A stretch of DNA of 64,000 nucleotides from Paucilactobacillus vaccinostercus DSM 20634 (GCF_001436295.1 NZ_AYYY01000011.1:1-64000); one strand, 5' to 3'. Counted from the stretch's first letter, positions 15,434 through 23,154 are shown. Notes: generated by a model from the sequence alone, not told the origin. Numbers and translations are program-made.

Positions 15434-15669
15434 TGGCAATTAGACCAAATTACTACAAGGACAAGGACGGACATGATCTGTTCTGGAAGATGGAACACGG
15501 CATGTATGATCTAGCTTGGTCGATTGGGTTCTGCCACATTAATGCTGAAAAATATGAGCGTCGCATGGGACGTAAAACGGCCATTAGTATCGAGGATGAG
15601 CGCAAGGCTCAAACGTGTCGTGACGAAGAAGAACGACTGAAACAGTTACATCGCAAGGGAGTGATTTAA
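15433..15669 (+). CDS. Small phage protein, DUF3310-like
   Basis: ATG 15433 (MAIRPNYYKDKDGHDLFW) has TTGGAGGG upstream and is favoured over an earlier in-frame ATG inside the previous gene. The 78-residue product resembles the N-terminus of DUF3310-type proteins often encoded near phage nucleotide metabolism genes (LFWKMEHGMYDLAW). The similarity is weak. Confidence 0.55.
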   Translation: MAIRPNYYKDKDGHDLFWKMEHGMYDLAWSIGFCHINAEKYERRMGRKTAISIEDERKAQTCRDEEERLKQLHRKGVI

Positions 15670-16122
15670 ATGACTAAATATATCAAGACAGGAACTACCG
15701 AGTTTGAACAGTTCGATGGTTCAGATGAAATGATTGGTAAATATGATATTGATCCCGAACAAATCGGTGAAGGAATGCCGATGTATCAGTTAGAAACACT
15801 AAAGGGAACGATACAAATCTTCATTGGCGATTGGATTGCAACGGGTGTTGAAGGTGAACACTGGCCAGTTAAGGACGAGATTTTTCAGAAAACGTATAAG
15901 AAGCTGCCAGTAATTCCTTATTCGGTTGCAAAGTATATTGAGGAAGTTAAGCGAGGTGAAACAGATCTTGATCAAGGCGAAATTAATATTTATGGTGCAA
16001 TCTATGGTGCTCTTGACTGGGACCAAGCCTCATGCAAAGAAAGCGATTGGATTCAAGCTCACAGCGATGAGTTTGCTCGCGCATGGCTGGACGGTTACGA
16101 GGTAGCGGAGGTTGAAGAATGA
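15670..16122 (+). CDS. DUF1642-type phage protein with PGDYG-like N-terminus
   Basis: The N-terminal half has the pattern EFEQFDGSDEMI...GDWIATGVEGEHWP of a small fold seen in many phage early proteins, and the C-terminal half ends FARAWLDGYEVAEVEE, typical of DUF1642. The fusion of both is common in lactobacillar phages. Role unknown. The stop overlaps the next ATG. Confidence 0.72.
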   Translation: MTKYIKTGTTEFEQFDGSDEMIGKYDIDPEQIGEGMPMYQLETLKGTIQIFIGDWIATGVEGEHWPVKDEIFQKTYKKLPVIPYSVAKYIEEVKRGETDLDQGEINIYGAIYGALDWDQASCKESDWIQAHSDEFARAWLDGYEVAEVEE

Positions 16123-16358
16123 AACCAAATAAACAAGTAATTAAAGAACTAGAAACTGAGAATTCCGAATTGAAAGTAAAAATTGAAAGATTGAAAAAAT
16201 TATATAACAGGGTGGCGAATGAATACCATACGGTCGGCCATGTAACATCAGTCTCAGATGAGCAATGTACACTTCTCGGTATGCAGTTGAACGCGATGGA
16301 AGATTATGAGTATTACCTCAATGAGCGAATCAAGGATTTAAAGTCTTATGATGACTAG
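16119..16358 (+). CDS. Small coiled-coil phage protein
   Basis: A 79-residue protein whose first 35 residues are a heptad-like coiled coil (LETENSELKVKIERLKKLYN). Overlaps the previous stop by 4 bases. Probably oligomeric; function unknown. Confidence 0.6.
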   Translation: MKPNKQVIKELETENSELKVKIERLKKLYNRVANEYHTVGHVTSVSDEQCTLLGMQLNAMEDYEYYLNERIKDLKSYDD

Positions 16359-16395
16359 ATTGGGATAGAAGATATGAATGGGTGGAGGTGAAAGA

Positions 16396-16623
16396 ATGAC
16401 AGAATTAGAGAAAAAACAGGCTAATTGCCCGTTTTGCCATTATGATGGGAGTCGAATGGATAATGAGAGCCTATGGGGTGGCAAATTAATTCAAGGTATT
16501 GATGATTTTGATGCAATGGCTATTAATTTGAGCAAATGTCAATTGGTAAGTACTAATGCATTGCACGCATTCTCAGTAAAAAATTGCCCTATGTGTGGCA
16601 GAAAGCTAGGTGAAGACGAATGA
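16396..16623 (+). CDS. Zinc-ribbon small phage protein
   Basis: From ATG 16396 (GGAGGTG 7 bases upstream) the 75-residue product has CPFC (about residues 11-14) and CPMC (about 65-68), a zinc ribbon. Its stop overlaps the next ATG. Proteins of this type are frequent in the phage early accessory region; the target is unknown. Confidence 0.7.
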   Translation: MTELEKKQANCPFCHYDGSRMDNESLWGGKLIQGIDDFDAMAINLSKCQLVSTNALHAFSVKNCPMCGRKLGEDE

Positions 16624-16817
16624 ATTATAGGAATGGTAGAAGAATTAATGTTGGCGACGTCTTATGGGCGAAGAATGCTAGATGGATTGTAACTGACAAT
16701 TACCAGATGAAACTCATGGGTAAAGGGATTGAGTTTACGCAGATGATTTTGCCGGCTTTTGTTGAATATGTCGGCAGCATTCACGAGAATCCGGAATTGT
16801 TGGAGGTAGAGAAATGA
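16620..16817 (+). CDS. Small phage protein
   Basis: A 65-residue, probably beta-rich protein (RINVGDVLWAKNARWIVTDN), possibly a small SH3-like barrel. Overlapping start and stop codons on both sides place it in the operon. Confidence 0.55.
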   Translation: MNYRNGRRINVGDVLWAKNARWIVTDNYQMKLMGKGIEFTQMILPAFVEYVGSIHENPELLEVEK

Positions 16818-16966
16818 AGATTAAAACGTTTTGGACTATTTGCACCGAAGATAATAATTTCGACAATATTGTCAATAAATTCATAGAAGACAAAAAGGTT
16901 GTGCAGATTTCAACTGGCGACTACGAATTAACACATTCATTAACTATTCTTTATGAGGAGGAATAA
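16814..16966 (+). CDS. 50-residue phage protein
   Basis: ATG 16814 overlaps the previous stop; TTGGAGGTAGAGAA lies upstream. The product (MKIKTFWTICTEDNNFDNIV) is a plausible small alpha/beta domain and ends EEE, with the coding end forming the GAGGAGG site for the next ORF. Function unknown. Confidence 0.5.
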   Translation: MKIKTFWTICTEDNNFDNIVNKFIEDKKVVQISTGDYELTHSLTILYEEE

Positions 16967-16968
16967 TC

Positions 16969-17052
16969 ATGAGTGATGGTAAAAAATATCTAATTAACGT
17001 AGATCGATTCACGGTTAACGAGATTGGAGTAGATCATGTGGGAGAAGATTAG
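16969..17052 (+). CDS. 27-residue ORF
   Basis: ATG 16969 has GAGGAGGA 5-12 bases upstream, an excellent site. It codes MSDGKKYLINVDRFTVNEIG and a few more residues, and overlaps the next ORF. Its end supplies the GGAG used by the TM gene at 17036, so it may act mainly by coupling. Confidence 0.4.
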   Translation: MSDGKKYLINVDRFTVNEIGVDHVGED

Positions 17053-17167
17053 AACGGCCATTATTGGCATTATTGGGTATGGAATTGTGATCGGCTGCAT
17101 TGGAATATTCATCTACCTGACTTGGTTTCACACTTCATGGGTGATCAATTTTATAAATGGACACTAA
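17036..17167 (+). CDS. 43-residue single-TM protein
   Basis: ATG 17036 with TTGGAG upstream. After a short basic start (MWEKIRTA) nearly all is one long hydrophobic stretch (IIGIIGYGIVIGCIGIFIYL). Likely one membrane span. It is the last gene before the ArpU promoter region. Function unknown. Confidence 0.5.
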   Translation: MWEKIRTAIIGIIGYGIVIGCIGIFIYLTWFHTSWVINFINGH

Positions 17168-17260
17168 AAAACGCCCACCAAACGGTGAACGCGGAGATGA
17201 TGCCTCTTATTAATATAATTTATATGTCAACTAAATTATATCATATAAGGGGTGTCAGAA

Positions 17261-17689
17261 TTGGGACTATTTGAACAACAAACGATTTTTTCTAGCCACA
17301 TCGACAAAGAGAAGACGCAAAGAAACGTAAAACGATTGTTGAAAGATGAATTGCCTCGGTTAGAAAGAATAGCTGGGGAATCATTAATAAAGGCAGCCTC
17401 AATGGACGGCATGCCTAAAGCTCCTAGTAGAGGCAATTCACAGGAAGACAGAATTGTTCAGAGACTTACAGCTCATGAAATTATAGTTGCGTCCATCAAA
17501 GCAATCCATGCTTGTAGTGCTACTAGTGAGCAAGTGTTAGATATGTTATACCTGCAAAAAATGAGTGACACAATGGTCTATATGACGATTGGGTACCAGA
17601 AATCACAGTTTTATAATCACGTTAAACCCAAGGCATTAATGGAGTTTTCGGAGGCATTTATGTACGATGATATTAAAGCATACAAATAA
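17261..17689 (+). CDS. arpU: ArpU-family late transcription regulator
   Basis: A 142-residue member of the ArpU family, named for an Enterococcus muramidase regulator and found before terminase genes in Firmicutes phages. The signature is seen: a helical N-terminus, the block GMPKAPSRGNSQEDRIVQRL, and a C-terminal sigma-like HTH (MSDTMVYMTIGYQKSQFYNHVKPKAL). TTG 17261 is chosen because AAGGGGTG lies 7-14 bases upstream; GTG 17252 overlaps that site. The AT-rich upstream has a TATAAT. It likely activates late transcription, with phased repeats right after the gene as candidate target. Confidence 0.88.
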   Translation: MGLFEQQTIFSSHIDKEKTQRNVKRLLKDELPRLERIAGESLIKAASMDGMPKAPSRGNSQEDRIVQRLTAHEIIVASIKAIHACSATSEQVLDMLYLQKMSDTMVYMTIGYQKSQFYNHVKPKALMEFSEAFMYDDIKAYK

Positions 17690-17690
17690 A

Positions 17691-17745
17691 AATCGGAGTT
17701 TTATCGGAGTTTTGTCGGACAAACATCGGAGTATTATCGGACTAT
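17691..17745. repeat. Five phased 11-bp direct repeats, candidate late-activator site
   Basis: TCGG cores start at 17693, 17704, 17715, 17726 and 17737, exactly 11 bases apart, with consensus ATCGGAGTTTT. An extra TCGGAG occurs at 17648 within arpU. One-turn spacing places all cores on one DNA face. The array sits between arpU and the structured RNA, upstream of a weak promoter-like pair (TTGTCT 17746-17751, TAGTAA 17769-17774), which suits an activator-dependent late promoter. Confidence 0.7.
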
Positions 17746-17777
17746 TTGTCTTAAAAAAGGGTGTAAATTAGTAACAT

Positions 17778-18347
17778 GGAAAGATTGGAATAGGTCAATC
17801 GGGTAGCTCCGTTATCAGCTTTATTACCCGATTACGGAATGCTGGCGTTACCTTCGGAGGACTAGAAGCAAGCCCACGTTTGTTCTAGCCGGAATTTTCA
17901 AAACAAATGAACGTGGGATTTGGAAATTCTTAACGATGGTATGTAGGTTCGACTCCTACTCGGGTGGTTGTCCGAAATGACATTAAACTATTGATACTGT
18001 GATGATGTTGGGACTGCTCTGACAGCTACGGAAAAATCTTCGGAGACGACAAGCAGATTGGCACTCAATGATGAAGAAGTTAGCCTTTTCAATACATCTT
18101 TTTTGGCTAACGCATGTCCCCTTAATAACCTGCGCTTCGATAGAGCAAAATGGTGTATCAAAAAGCAAGTCGCAATTGACAGTGTGAAGTCAATCGGGCT
18201 ATCGACCCGTTATTTTTGTTGACTACGGTGCAAGCAGCTTAGAGGTTTAGAGCTTGCGTACATATATATGAGACGTCATAATCAGCGTCGTTAAATAAGT
18301 GAGCGGAAAATATTTTCCAAGTCGACTTCCGGGTCGGCTTTTTTTGT
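17778..18347 (+). ncRNA. Large structured phage RNA, ROOL/GOLLD class candidate
   Basis: About 570 bases without coding capacity but dense in pairing. The ends pair: GGAAAGATT (17778-17786) with AATATTTTCC (18309-18318). Inside, TACCCGA (17825-17831) pairs with TCGGGTG (17960-17966), abutting a canonical tRNA T-arm (GTAGG-TTCGACT-CCTAC, 17943-17959). Two hairpins (17862/17883 and 17892/17924) carry complementary loop octamers (17873-17880 with 17910-17917), a kissing pair. GTTAGCC/GGCTAAC (18079/18105) forms another arm. A terminator (18320-18345) ends it and fixes the plus strand. Size, ornate folding and location between late regulator and terminase of a Lactobacillales phage match ROOL (about 580 nt) better than GOLLD (about 800 nt or more). 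Function of both classes is unknown; members are reported to form RNA-only multimers. Confidence 0.7.
18320..18345 (+). terminator. Terminator of the large RNA
   Basis: AGTCGAC (18320-18326) pairs with GTCGGCT (18333-18339, one G-U pair) over a TTCCGG-type loop, followed by seven T. It marks the 3' end of the structured RNA. Confidence 0.85.
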
Positions 18348-18354
18348 ACATAAC

Positions 18355-18413
18355 AAAGCTAACGTGCAGCGGAATAACAATAAACATTAAGCGTGCAGCA
18401 CTGTTAGCTTTTT
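18355..18413 (+). terminator. Second, back-to-back terminator
   Basis: AAAGCTAAC (18355-18363) pairs with GTTAGCTTT (18403-18411), then T-rich sequence. The loop contains two copies of CGTGCAGC (18363-18370, 18392-18399). It stands 10 bases after the first terminator, isolating the RNA from the packaging genes. A further hairpin, CCGTCA/TGACGG at 18430-18448, has no T-run. Confidence 0.75.
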
Positions 18414-18471
18414 ATAGTTGCATCAACAGCCGTCAAGCGCGCTGACGGTTACATAGAAAGGACTGATCAAT

Positions 18472-18648
18472 ATGGTATCAAAAGCTAAGCGTACAGATTA
18501 TGGATTGGCCAGTTGCCAGTATGAGCGTGACGTGATTGCTGGAATTGACAGAAGATATGAACGAGAGCGTCGTGCTAAACAGCATGGCACTTTTAGTTTG
18601 CATAGAAAACGTGAAATTAAAACGTGGAATAAGGAGACAGCCAAATGA
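18472..18648 (+). CDS. Small basic phage protein before HNH
   Basis: A 58-residue very basic protein (RRYERERRAKQHGTFSLHRKR) starting at ATG 18472 with AAAGGA about 10 bases upstream. Its position just before the HNH/terminase genes and its charge suggest nucleic-acid binding. Its TGA overlaps the next short ORF. Confidence 0.55.
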   Translation: MVSKAKRTDYGLASCQYERDVIAGIDRRYERERRAKQHGTFSLHRKREIKTWNKETAK

Positions 18649-18707
18649 AATGGTTAATGATAATTAACACACGACTGGCCATCATTGAGGACGATGAAGA
18701 TGCCTAG
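18645..18707 (+). CDS. 20-residue ORF upstream of HNH
   Basis: ATG 18645 overlaps the preceding stop, and AAGGAG lies upstream. It codes MKWLMIINTRLAIIEDDEDA. The stop overlaps the HNH start, so it may couple translation; a functional peptide is unproven. Confidence 0.3.
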   Translation: MKWLMIINTRLAIIEDDEDA

Positions 18708-19200
18708 AGTACGCATATGCCGTAAAGCAGGTTGCTATCACGAGATACCCTATGATCAGTCCAATCCATACTGTAGCCAACACTCCAACTTATATCATGG
18801 AACTTACAGCAGACTTGCTAAGCACAAGCGACGCACATCTTATCAATCATACAATCGGTATAAGCGTGACAAAGAAGCCAATACATTCTACCAGTCAAAG
18901 CAATGGAAGAAGCTAAGTAGATGGCTTAAAGAGCAAGCCTACTTTACATGTGCATGCTGTGGTCATACCTATGACAAGCCAGGCTACTTAGTGACAGATC
19001 ATATTGTACCTAGACGTGTGGATCGACGTAAGCAGTTGGAGGTCAACAACCTATGGGTGATCTGCAAACGATGCCACTACTGGAAGGGACAACTTGAAGA
19101 TGAACTCTACCAGTCACAGTCATTGATTGAAAACCTTGATGTTAGCAAGCAATGGGACAGGGACAAAGTGACAGCATGGATCATGAAGCACGAGAAATAA
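18700..19200 (+). CDS. HNH endonuclease, packaging-associated
   Basis: A 166-residue HNH nuclease. Zinc-binding CACCG and CKRC pairs enclose the nuclease core VTDHIVPRR and NNLWVICKRCHYWKG (about residues 82-127). An N-terminal knuckle (CRKAGCYHEIPY...YCSQH) adds another zinc site. Placement directly before terS is that of HNH proteins that assist terminase in cos-type phages. ATG 18700 is favoured by GAGGA 9 bases upstream; TTG 18685 and ATG 18694 are in frame. Confidence 0.92.
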   Translation: MPRVRICRKAGCYHEIPYDQSNPYCSQHSNLYHGTYSRLAKHKRRTSYQSYNRYKRDKEANTFYQSKQWKKLSRWLKEQAYFTCACCGHTYDKPGYLVTDHIVPRRVDRRKQLEVNNLWVICKRCHYWKGQLEDELYQSQSLIENLDVSKQWDRDKVTAWIMKHEK

Positions 19201-19460
19201 TAGGATGCAGTTTAAAGCTCATATTAAGCGATTTAAGCGTCTTTGAAAAAATATGGTCAACTACCTTAAAAAGATTTTAAAATATAAAAGAGGGGGGCCT
19301 ATGTTGCTTGAGGGAAAGCTCACACATGAGCCGTCCATCTTTTGCGCGAGCAATTTTGAAAAAATCCCAAATTGGAAACGAAATCGCATAGTATCAATGG
19401 TTACAGTCTAAAAAGGGTACCTAAAATCGCACCTAATTTTGGAAAAAGGAGGTGATTTAA
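19201..19460. other. Intergenic region before terS, candidate cos
   Basis: No ORF is supported. It contains a G-run GAGGGGGGCC at about 19290-19300, a perfect short hairpin GCTCA-CACA-TGAGC about 20 bases further, and GCGCGAG. In HNH-type cos phages the cohesive end lies here, so cosN is plausible near the G-run. I cannot place the cut. Confidence 0.3.
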
Positions 19461-19928
19461 TTGGAAAAGCAAGATTTTAAAATTATAAAGAGTCATAAGG
19501 TGACCAAGATTGGTAAAAAACAAAATAGTGACGAGTTAAAGCCTATCCAGGTTACCCCACCGAATCATTTATCAGTAGCTGCTAAAACGCTCTACAAAAA
19601 TTTGTATTCTGAAATTCAAAAAGCAGGATATTTGAAATACATTGATCAGGCTAATTTAGAAATGTACTGCACTACATACGATCTTTACTTGGAATGTGAA
19701 GATGCAATTGGAGAATACGGTGTTTGGCTTAAAGATGGAGATGGAAATCCAATTAAGCGTGCACCGCAAGCTATTCAATTAGATTCGTGTATCAAAAATT
19801 TAAAATCGTTAGGCTTTTCGCTGGGGTTGTCATTTGATTCTGGTTTACGCCAAATAACAATTAAAGAACCACCTGAAAAGCAGAGCAATAGTCCATTGGA
19901 GGAAGCAGAATTTGGTTCAGAAATTTGA
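19461..19928 (+). CDS. terS: Terminase small subunit, P27 family
   Basis: A 155-residue P27-type small terminase: after a basic N-terminus come PPNHLSVAAKTLYKNLYSEI and ADQANLEMYC-like helices, ending with a GLRQITIKEPP segment. It starts at TTG 19461 with AAAGGAGGTG upstream. Binds cos/pac DNA and regulates the large subunit, whose gene overlaps its 3' end by 17 bases. Confidence 0.92.
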   Translation: MEKQDFKIIKSHKVTKIGKKQNSDELKPIQVTPPNHLSVAAKTLYKNLYSEIQKAGYLKYIDQANLEMYCTTYDLYLECEDAIGEYGVWLKDGDGNPIKRAPQAIQLDSCIKNLKSLGFSLGLSFDSGLRQITIKEPPEKQSNSPLEEAEFGSEI

Positions 19929-21798
19929 TTTTACGGGTGTTCAAAATATTAAAGAGTATATGAGCACATTTAAAACTGAATACGATGATATTTTGTCAAA
20001 ATATAGTGATCCTGCTACAAAATATGCCTATCAAGTTATCTTTACAGATGAGTTCATGACCGGACGGGACACTCAACTGGCATGTGTGCGTCATTTAAAT
20101 GATTTAAAGCGCATCGGTGATGAAGATTTTCCATATCATTATGACTTGAATATGGTTAACGCAATCGAATATTTCACACGTATGCTGCCAAACCCTGAAA
20201 AGCTACATGAAAAAATTAAACCACAATTATGGCAATCATTCATTTTAGATAGTTTGATTGGCTGGCGGAAGCCCAATAAAGGAACACGCTACACTACAGC
20301 TATTATTTCCATTGCGCGTGCACAAGGAAAAACTTGGATTGCATCAATGCTGATTAATTTTTATTATTTCGTCGTGTGTCGGCAAGCGTCTTCACAAGAT
20401 TTGCTCATTGCTAGTTATGACAATGAGCATGCAACGAAACTCTTTAATGATGTGGCTATTCAAGCTAAAAAACTAGTCAAACTAGATGATTTTAAAGACT
20501 GGGTTAAAGAAAATGATGTGAGTGTGCAATCCTATCAAATCATTGGCCGTGAAAATAAAAACACAATTCGAAAAGGCTCATCACGGGGGGGTGGGTTTGA
20601 CTCATTCCATAATGTGATCGCTGTGTATGACGAAATCGGTAATTTGAGACCAGCACTGAATGAAACCTTAAAGCAGATTTCAACTGGTCAAGGTGATATT
20701 AATAATCGCATGTTTGTTCAGATTTCAACGGCCTATCCCGACATTAAAGTTAAATTTAAAAATGATCAGGACGTTACGCGAACATTACTTGAGCAAGACT
20801 CTAAACGCGATGGTGACGAAACTTTCCAAGTGCTTTATTGTCAAGACAGTGAAGATGAAGTATTTGAGCCTGAGACATGGGCAAAGTCGAATCCCTTACT
20901 CGATGGATATCCGAAGAGAAAAGCGCAAACTTTGCTAGCATCCATGATTGAATCCAGGGATAAAGATGAACGTGAAGGGACACTGGAATCGTTTGTTAAT
21001 AAGAATCTCAACTTGTGGTCACGCCGGTTTCAGAATAGTTTTCTATCGTTAAGTAATATTCAAAATAGTATCATTGATCGGTTTGATATTCGTGGTCACG
21101 ATGTATTTATTGGCTTTGATGCGAGTCAAACAAACGATAATACATCATTTGGCTTTATGTTTCCGTATGTGGATGGGAACAAGCATAAATATTATGCCAT
21201 GCAGTATAGTTTTATTCCGTTTGCTCAAGCCAAGAGTTTACAGGCTAAATCTAAGCAAGACGGATTGAATTATGAAGCATTGCAAAACAAAGGCATTTGT
21301 GAAATCACCGATTTGCCAAGTGGTGTCATTGACGAAGAACAAGTTTATCAATGGTTAGTGGAATTTGTTGAGAAAAATAATTTAAAAGTACAAAGAGTAG
21401 TCGCTGATCCTAATTTAGCCCGCTGGTTTGTGGCAAAAGTTGAAAATTATAATAAGGATTGGACTATTGCAACCGTTAGTCCAACATCTTATCAATTATC
21501 AGATTCAACGAAGTTTTTTCAAACTAGATTTATTAATGGCGATGTCAAAATCATTGATGACCCGCTACTAATTGACGGTTTAAACAATTCTGTTTTGGTT
21601 GAAGATCGGGGTGGTGCAATCAAAATTGATCGTCAAAATCGTACCAGTACGCATATTGATACGGCAGACGCGTTAATTAATGCCGCATACAATATCCGTG
21701 AGTATTTTGAAGACTATCATGATGAAAATTACAACCCACTCAATGATATGAGTTCGGATAACAAAAATAAATTCTGGGACGCGGTTTTCGGCGGATAG
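19912..21798 (+). CDS. terL: Terminase large subunit
   Basis: A 628-residue motor-nuclease. The ATPase has a deviant Walker A SIARAQGKTW (about residues 134-143) and Walker B VIAVYDEIG (about 240-248). The C-terminal RNase H-like nuclease shows FIGFDASQTND (about 397-407) and the late acidic residues near HIDTADALINAAYN. TTG 19912 is supported by GGAGGA 8 bases upstream. Packages DNA into the prohead. Confidence 0.96.
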   Translation: MVQKFDFTGVQNIKEYMSTFKTEYDDILSKYSDPATKYAYQVIFTDEFMTGRDTQLACVRHLNDLKRIGDEDFPYHYDLNMVNAIEYFTRMLPNPEKLHEKIKPQLWQSFILDSLIGWRKPNKGTRYTTAIISIARAQGKTWIASMLINFYYFVVCRQASSQDLLIASYDNEHATKLFNDVAIQAKKLVKLDDFKDWVKENDVSVQSYQIIGRENKNTIRKGSSRGGGFDSFHNVIAVYDEIGNLRPALNETLKQISTGQGDINNRMFVQISTAYPDIKVKFKNDQDVTRTLLEQDSKRDGDETFQVLYCQDSEDEVFEPETWAKSNPLLDGYPKRKAQTLLASMIESRDKDEREGTLESFVNKNLNLWSRRFQNSFLSLSNIQNSIIDRFDIRGHDVFIGFDASQTNDNTSFGFMFPYVDGNKHKYYAMQYSFIPFAQAKSLQAKSKQDGLNYEALQNKGICEITDLPSGVIDEEQVYQWLVEFVEKNNLKVQRVVADPNLARWFVAKVENYNKDWTIATVSPTSYQLSDSTKFFQTRFINGDVKIIDDPLLIDGLNNSVLVEDRGGAIKIDRQNRTSTHIDTADALINAAYNIREYFEDYHDENYNPLNDMSSDNKNKFWDAVFGG

Positions 21799-21810
21799 GA
21801 GGTGTTAATT

Positions 21811-21984
21811 ATGGCAAAAAAATTTGTAGAACTAATCAAAAATTGGTTTACACCGATTTTATTTATCATGGGCATGGCGCTGGTTGCATACAGTGCCTTT
21901 TTATTTAATCTAATTTTGGGATATTTGGCATTGGGTATCATTTTAATTACCATTGCTTATCTCACTGAAAAGGAAATGGGGTGA
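21811..21984 (+). CDS. DUF1056-like small membrane protein
   Basis: A 57-residue protein with two hydrophobic spans (about residues 13-30 and 33-51). AGGAGG is 9 bases before ATG 21811. Such proteins (DUF1056) sit between terL and portal in many lactobacillar and lactococcal phages; function unknown. Confidence 0.75.
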   Translation: MAKKFVELIKNWFTPILFIMGMALVAYSAFLFNLILGYLALGIILITIAYLTEKEMG

Positions 21985-21988
21985 TTGA

Positions 21989-23134
21989 ATGGGACTACTT
22001 ACCCCCAAAAATTATCATAAACCGAAACTTACTAATATGGTTTACCCAAGCACCCCTGGATTATTGAGTTTTAATACCAGTGTGGGCGGAATTCCTGTTA
22101 GCTACGTTGATGCGGGTGGTGCGTTAAAAAACGTCAATATTTACAGTGTAATTAACCGCATTTCTAGTGATATTGCATCAGCTCATTTTAAAACTGAAAA
22201 TACAGCTGCTTTAAACCGACTAGAGAGGCCATCTAACCTCATTAGCCGGTTTTCATTTTGGCAGGGTGTTTTAATACAGCTGTGCTTGTCAGGTAATGAT
22301 TATATTCCACTTTCATCAACGAATCTCGAACATGTGCCACCGTCTGATGTGCAAATTAATTATTTACCGGGTAACACGGGTATTACGTATACGGTAATGG
22401 AAAACAATAACCGTCCCGAGATGAAAATTAGCCAAGATAAAATGTTACATTTTCGGCTGATGCCGGATCCTGAATATCGTTATTTAATTGGTCGATCACC
22501 ACTAGAAAGCTTGCAAACGTCGTTGACGATTGATCAGAAGACGACTGATAGCAATTTGAACACGTTAAATAATCAGATTAATTCAGCCGGCAAACTGAAA
22601 GTATCCAATTACAACAGTGATAATCCTAATGACTTAGAGCAAGCACGAGAATCTTTTGAGAAAGCTAACGGTGGCGACAATTCTGGCCGTTTGATGGTGC
22701 TTCCTGATTTTTTAGACTACGAAGCCTATGAAATGAAAACGGATGTGTTCAAGGCATTAAATGAAAATGCTTCATACTCCGCTGATCGAATTGCGACGGC
22801 GTTTGGAGTGCCAAGTGACATGTTAGGTGGTGGATCATCTACTGAAAGTCAGCATAGCAATAGCGAGCAAATTAAGGCCTTGTATTTGTCAAATCTAAAT
22901 ACATACGTGGGGCCGATTATTGATGAGCTAAGGCTAAAATTTAATGCTCCTGACTTGGAACTAGACATTAAGAGCATGTTAGATGTTGATGATTCAACAC
23001 TAATTAAGCAGATGAATCAACTGTCTCAGTTTGACGCTTTGTCACCAGAACAAATTCAGTTTGTCTTAAAACGAGAAGGTTATCTACCGGATAATTTTCC
23101 CAAATATGTAGCACCAGAAAAAAATAATTCATAG
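21989..23134 (+). CDS. HK97-type portal protein
   Basis: A 381-residue portal. Family landmarks: NVNIYSVINRISSDIAS (about 49-65), MLHFRLMPDPEYRYLIGRSPL (about 152-172), and the C-terminal AFGVPSDMLGGG stretch. Forms the dodecameric channel at the head vertex. It follows DUF1056 and precedes the protease in the usual HK97 order. Confidence 0.95.
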   Translation: MGLLTPKNYHKPKLTNMVYPSTPGLLSFNTSVGGIPVSYVDAGGALKNVNIYSVINRISSDIASAHFKTENTAALNRLERPSNLISRFSFWQGVLIQLCLSGNDYIPLSSTNLEHVPPSDVQINYLPGNTGITYTVMENNNRPEMKISQDKMLHFRLMPDPEYRYLIGRSPLESLQTSLTIDQKTTDSNLNTLNNQINSAGKLKVSNYNSDNPNDLEQARESFEKANGGDNSGRLMVLPDFLDYEAYEMKTDVFKALNENASYSADRIATAFGVPSDMLGGGSSTESQHSNSEQIKALYLSNLNTYVGPIIDELRLKFNAPDLELDIKSMLDVDDSTLIKQMNQLSQFDALSPEQIQFVLKREGYLPDNFPKYVAPEKNNS

Positions 23135-23154
23135 TGAAAGGAGGTGAGAACAAT

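Noticed and set aside
17168-17250. Terminator before arpU (CACC-AAAC-GGTG)
   Set aside because: Four-base stem without T-run; the TATAAT-rich stretch after it is more likely promoter DNA.
17825-17973. A standard tRNA gene
   Set aside because: Acceptor and T-arm fit, but there is no normal D-arm or 7-base anticodon loop, and the spacing is about 145 bases. I keep it as part of the large RNA.
17776-18320. Group I intron
   Set aside because: Some stems resemble P7-like ACTAGA/TTCTAG pairing, but the P3-P8 order, G-binding site and flanking exons are missing.
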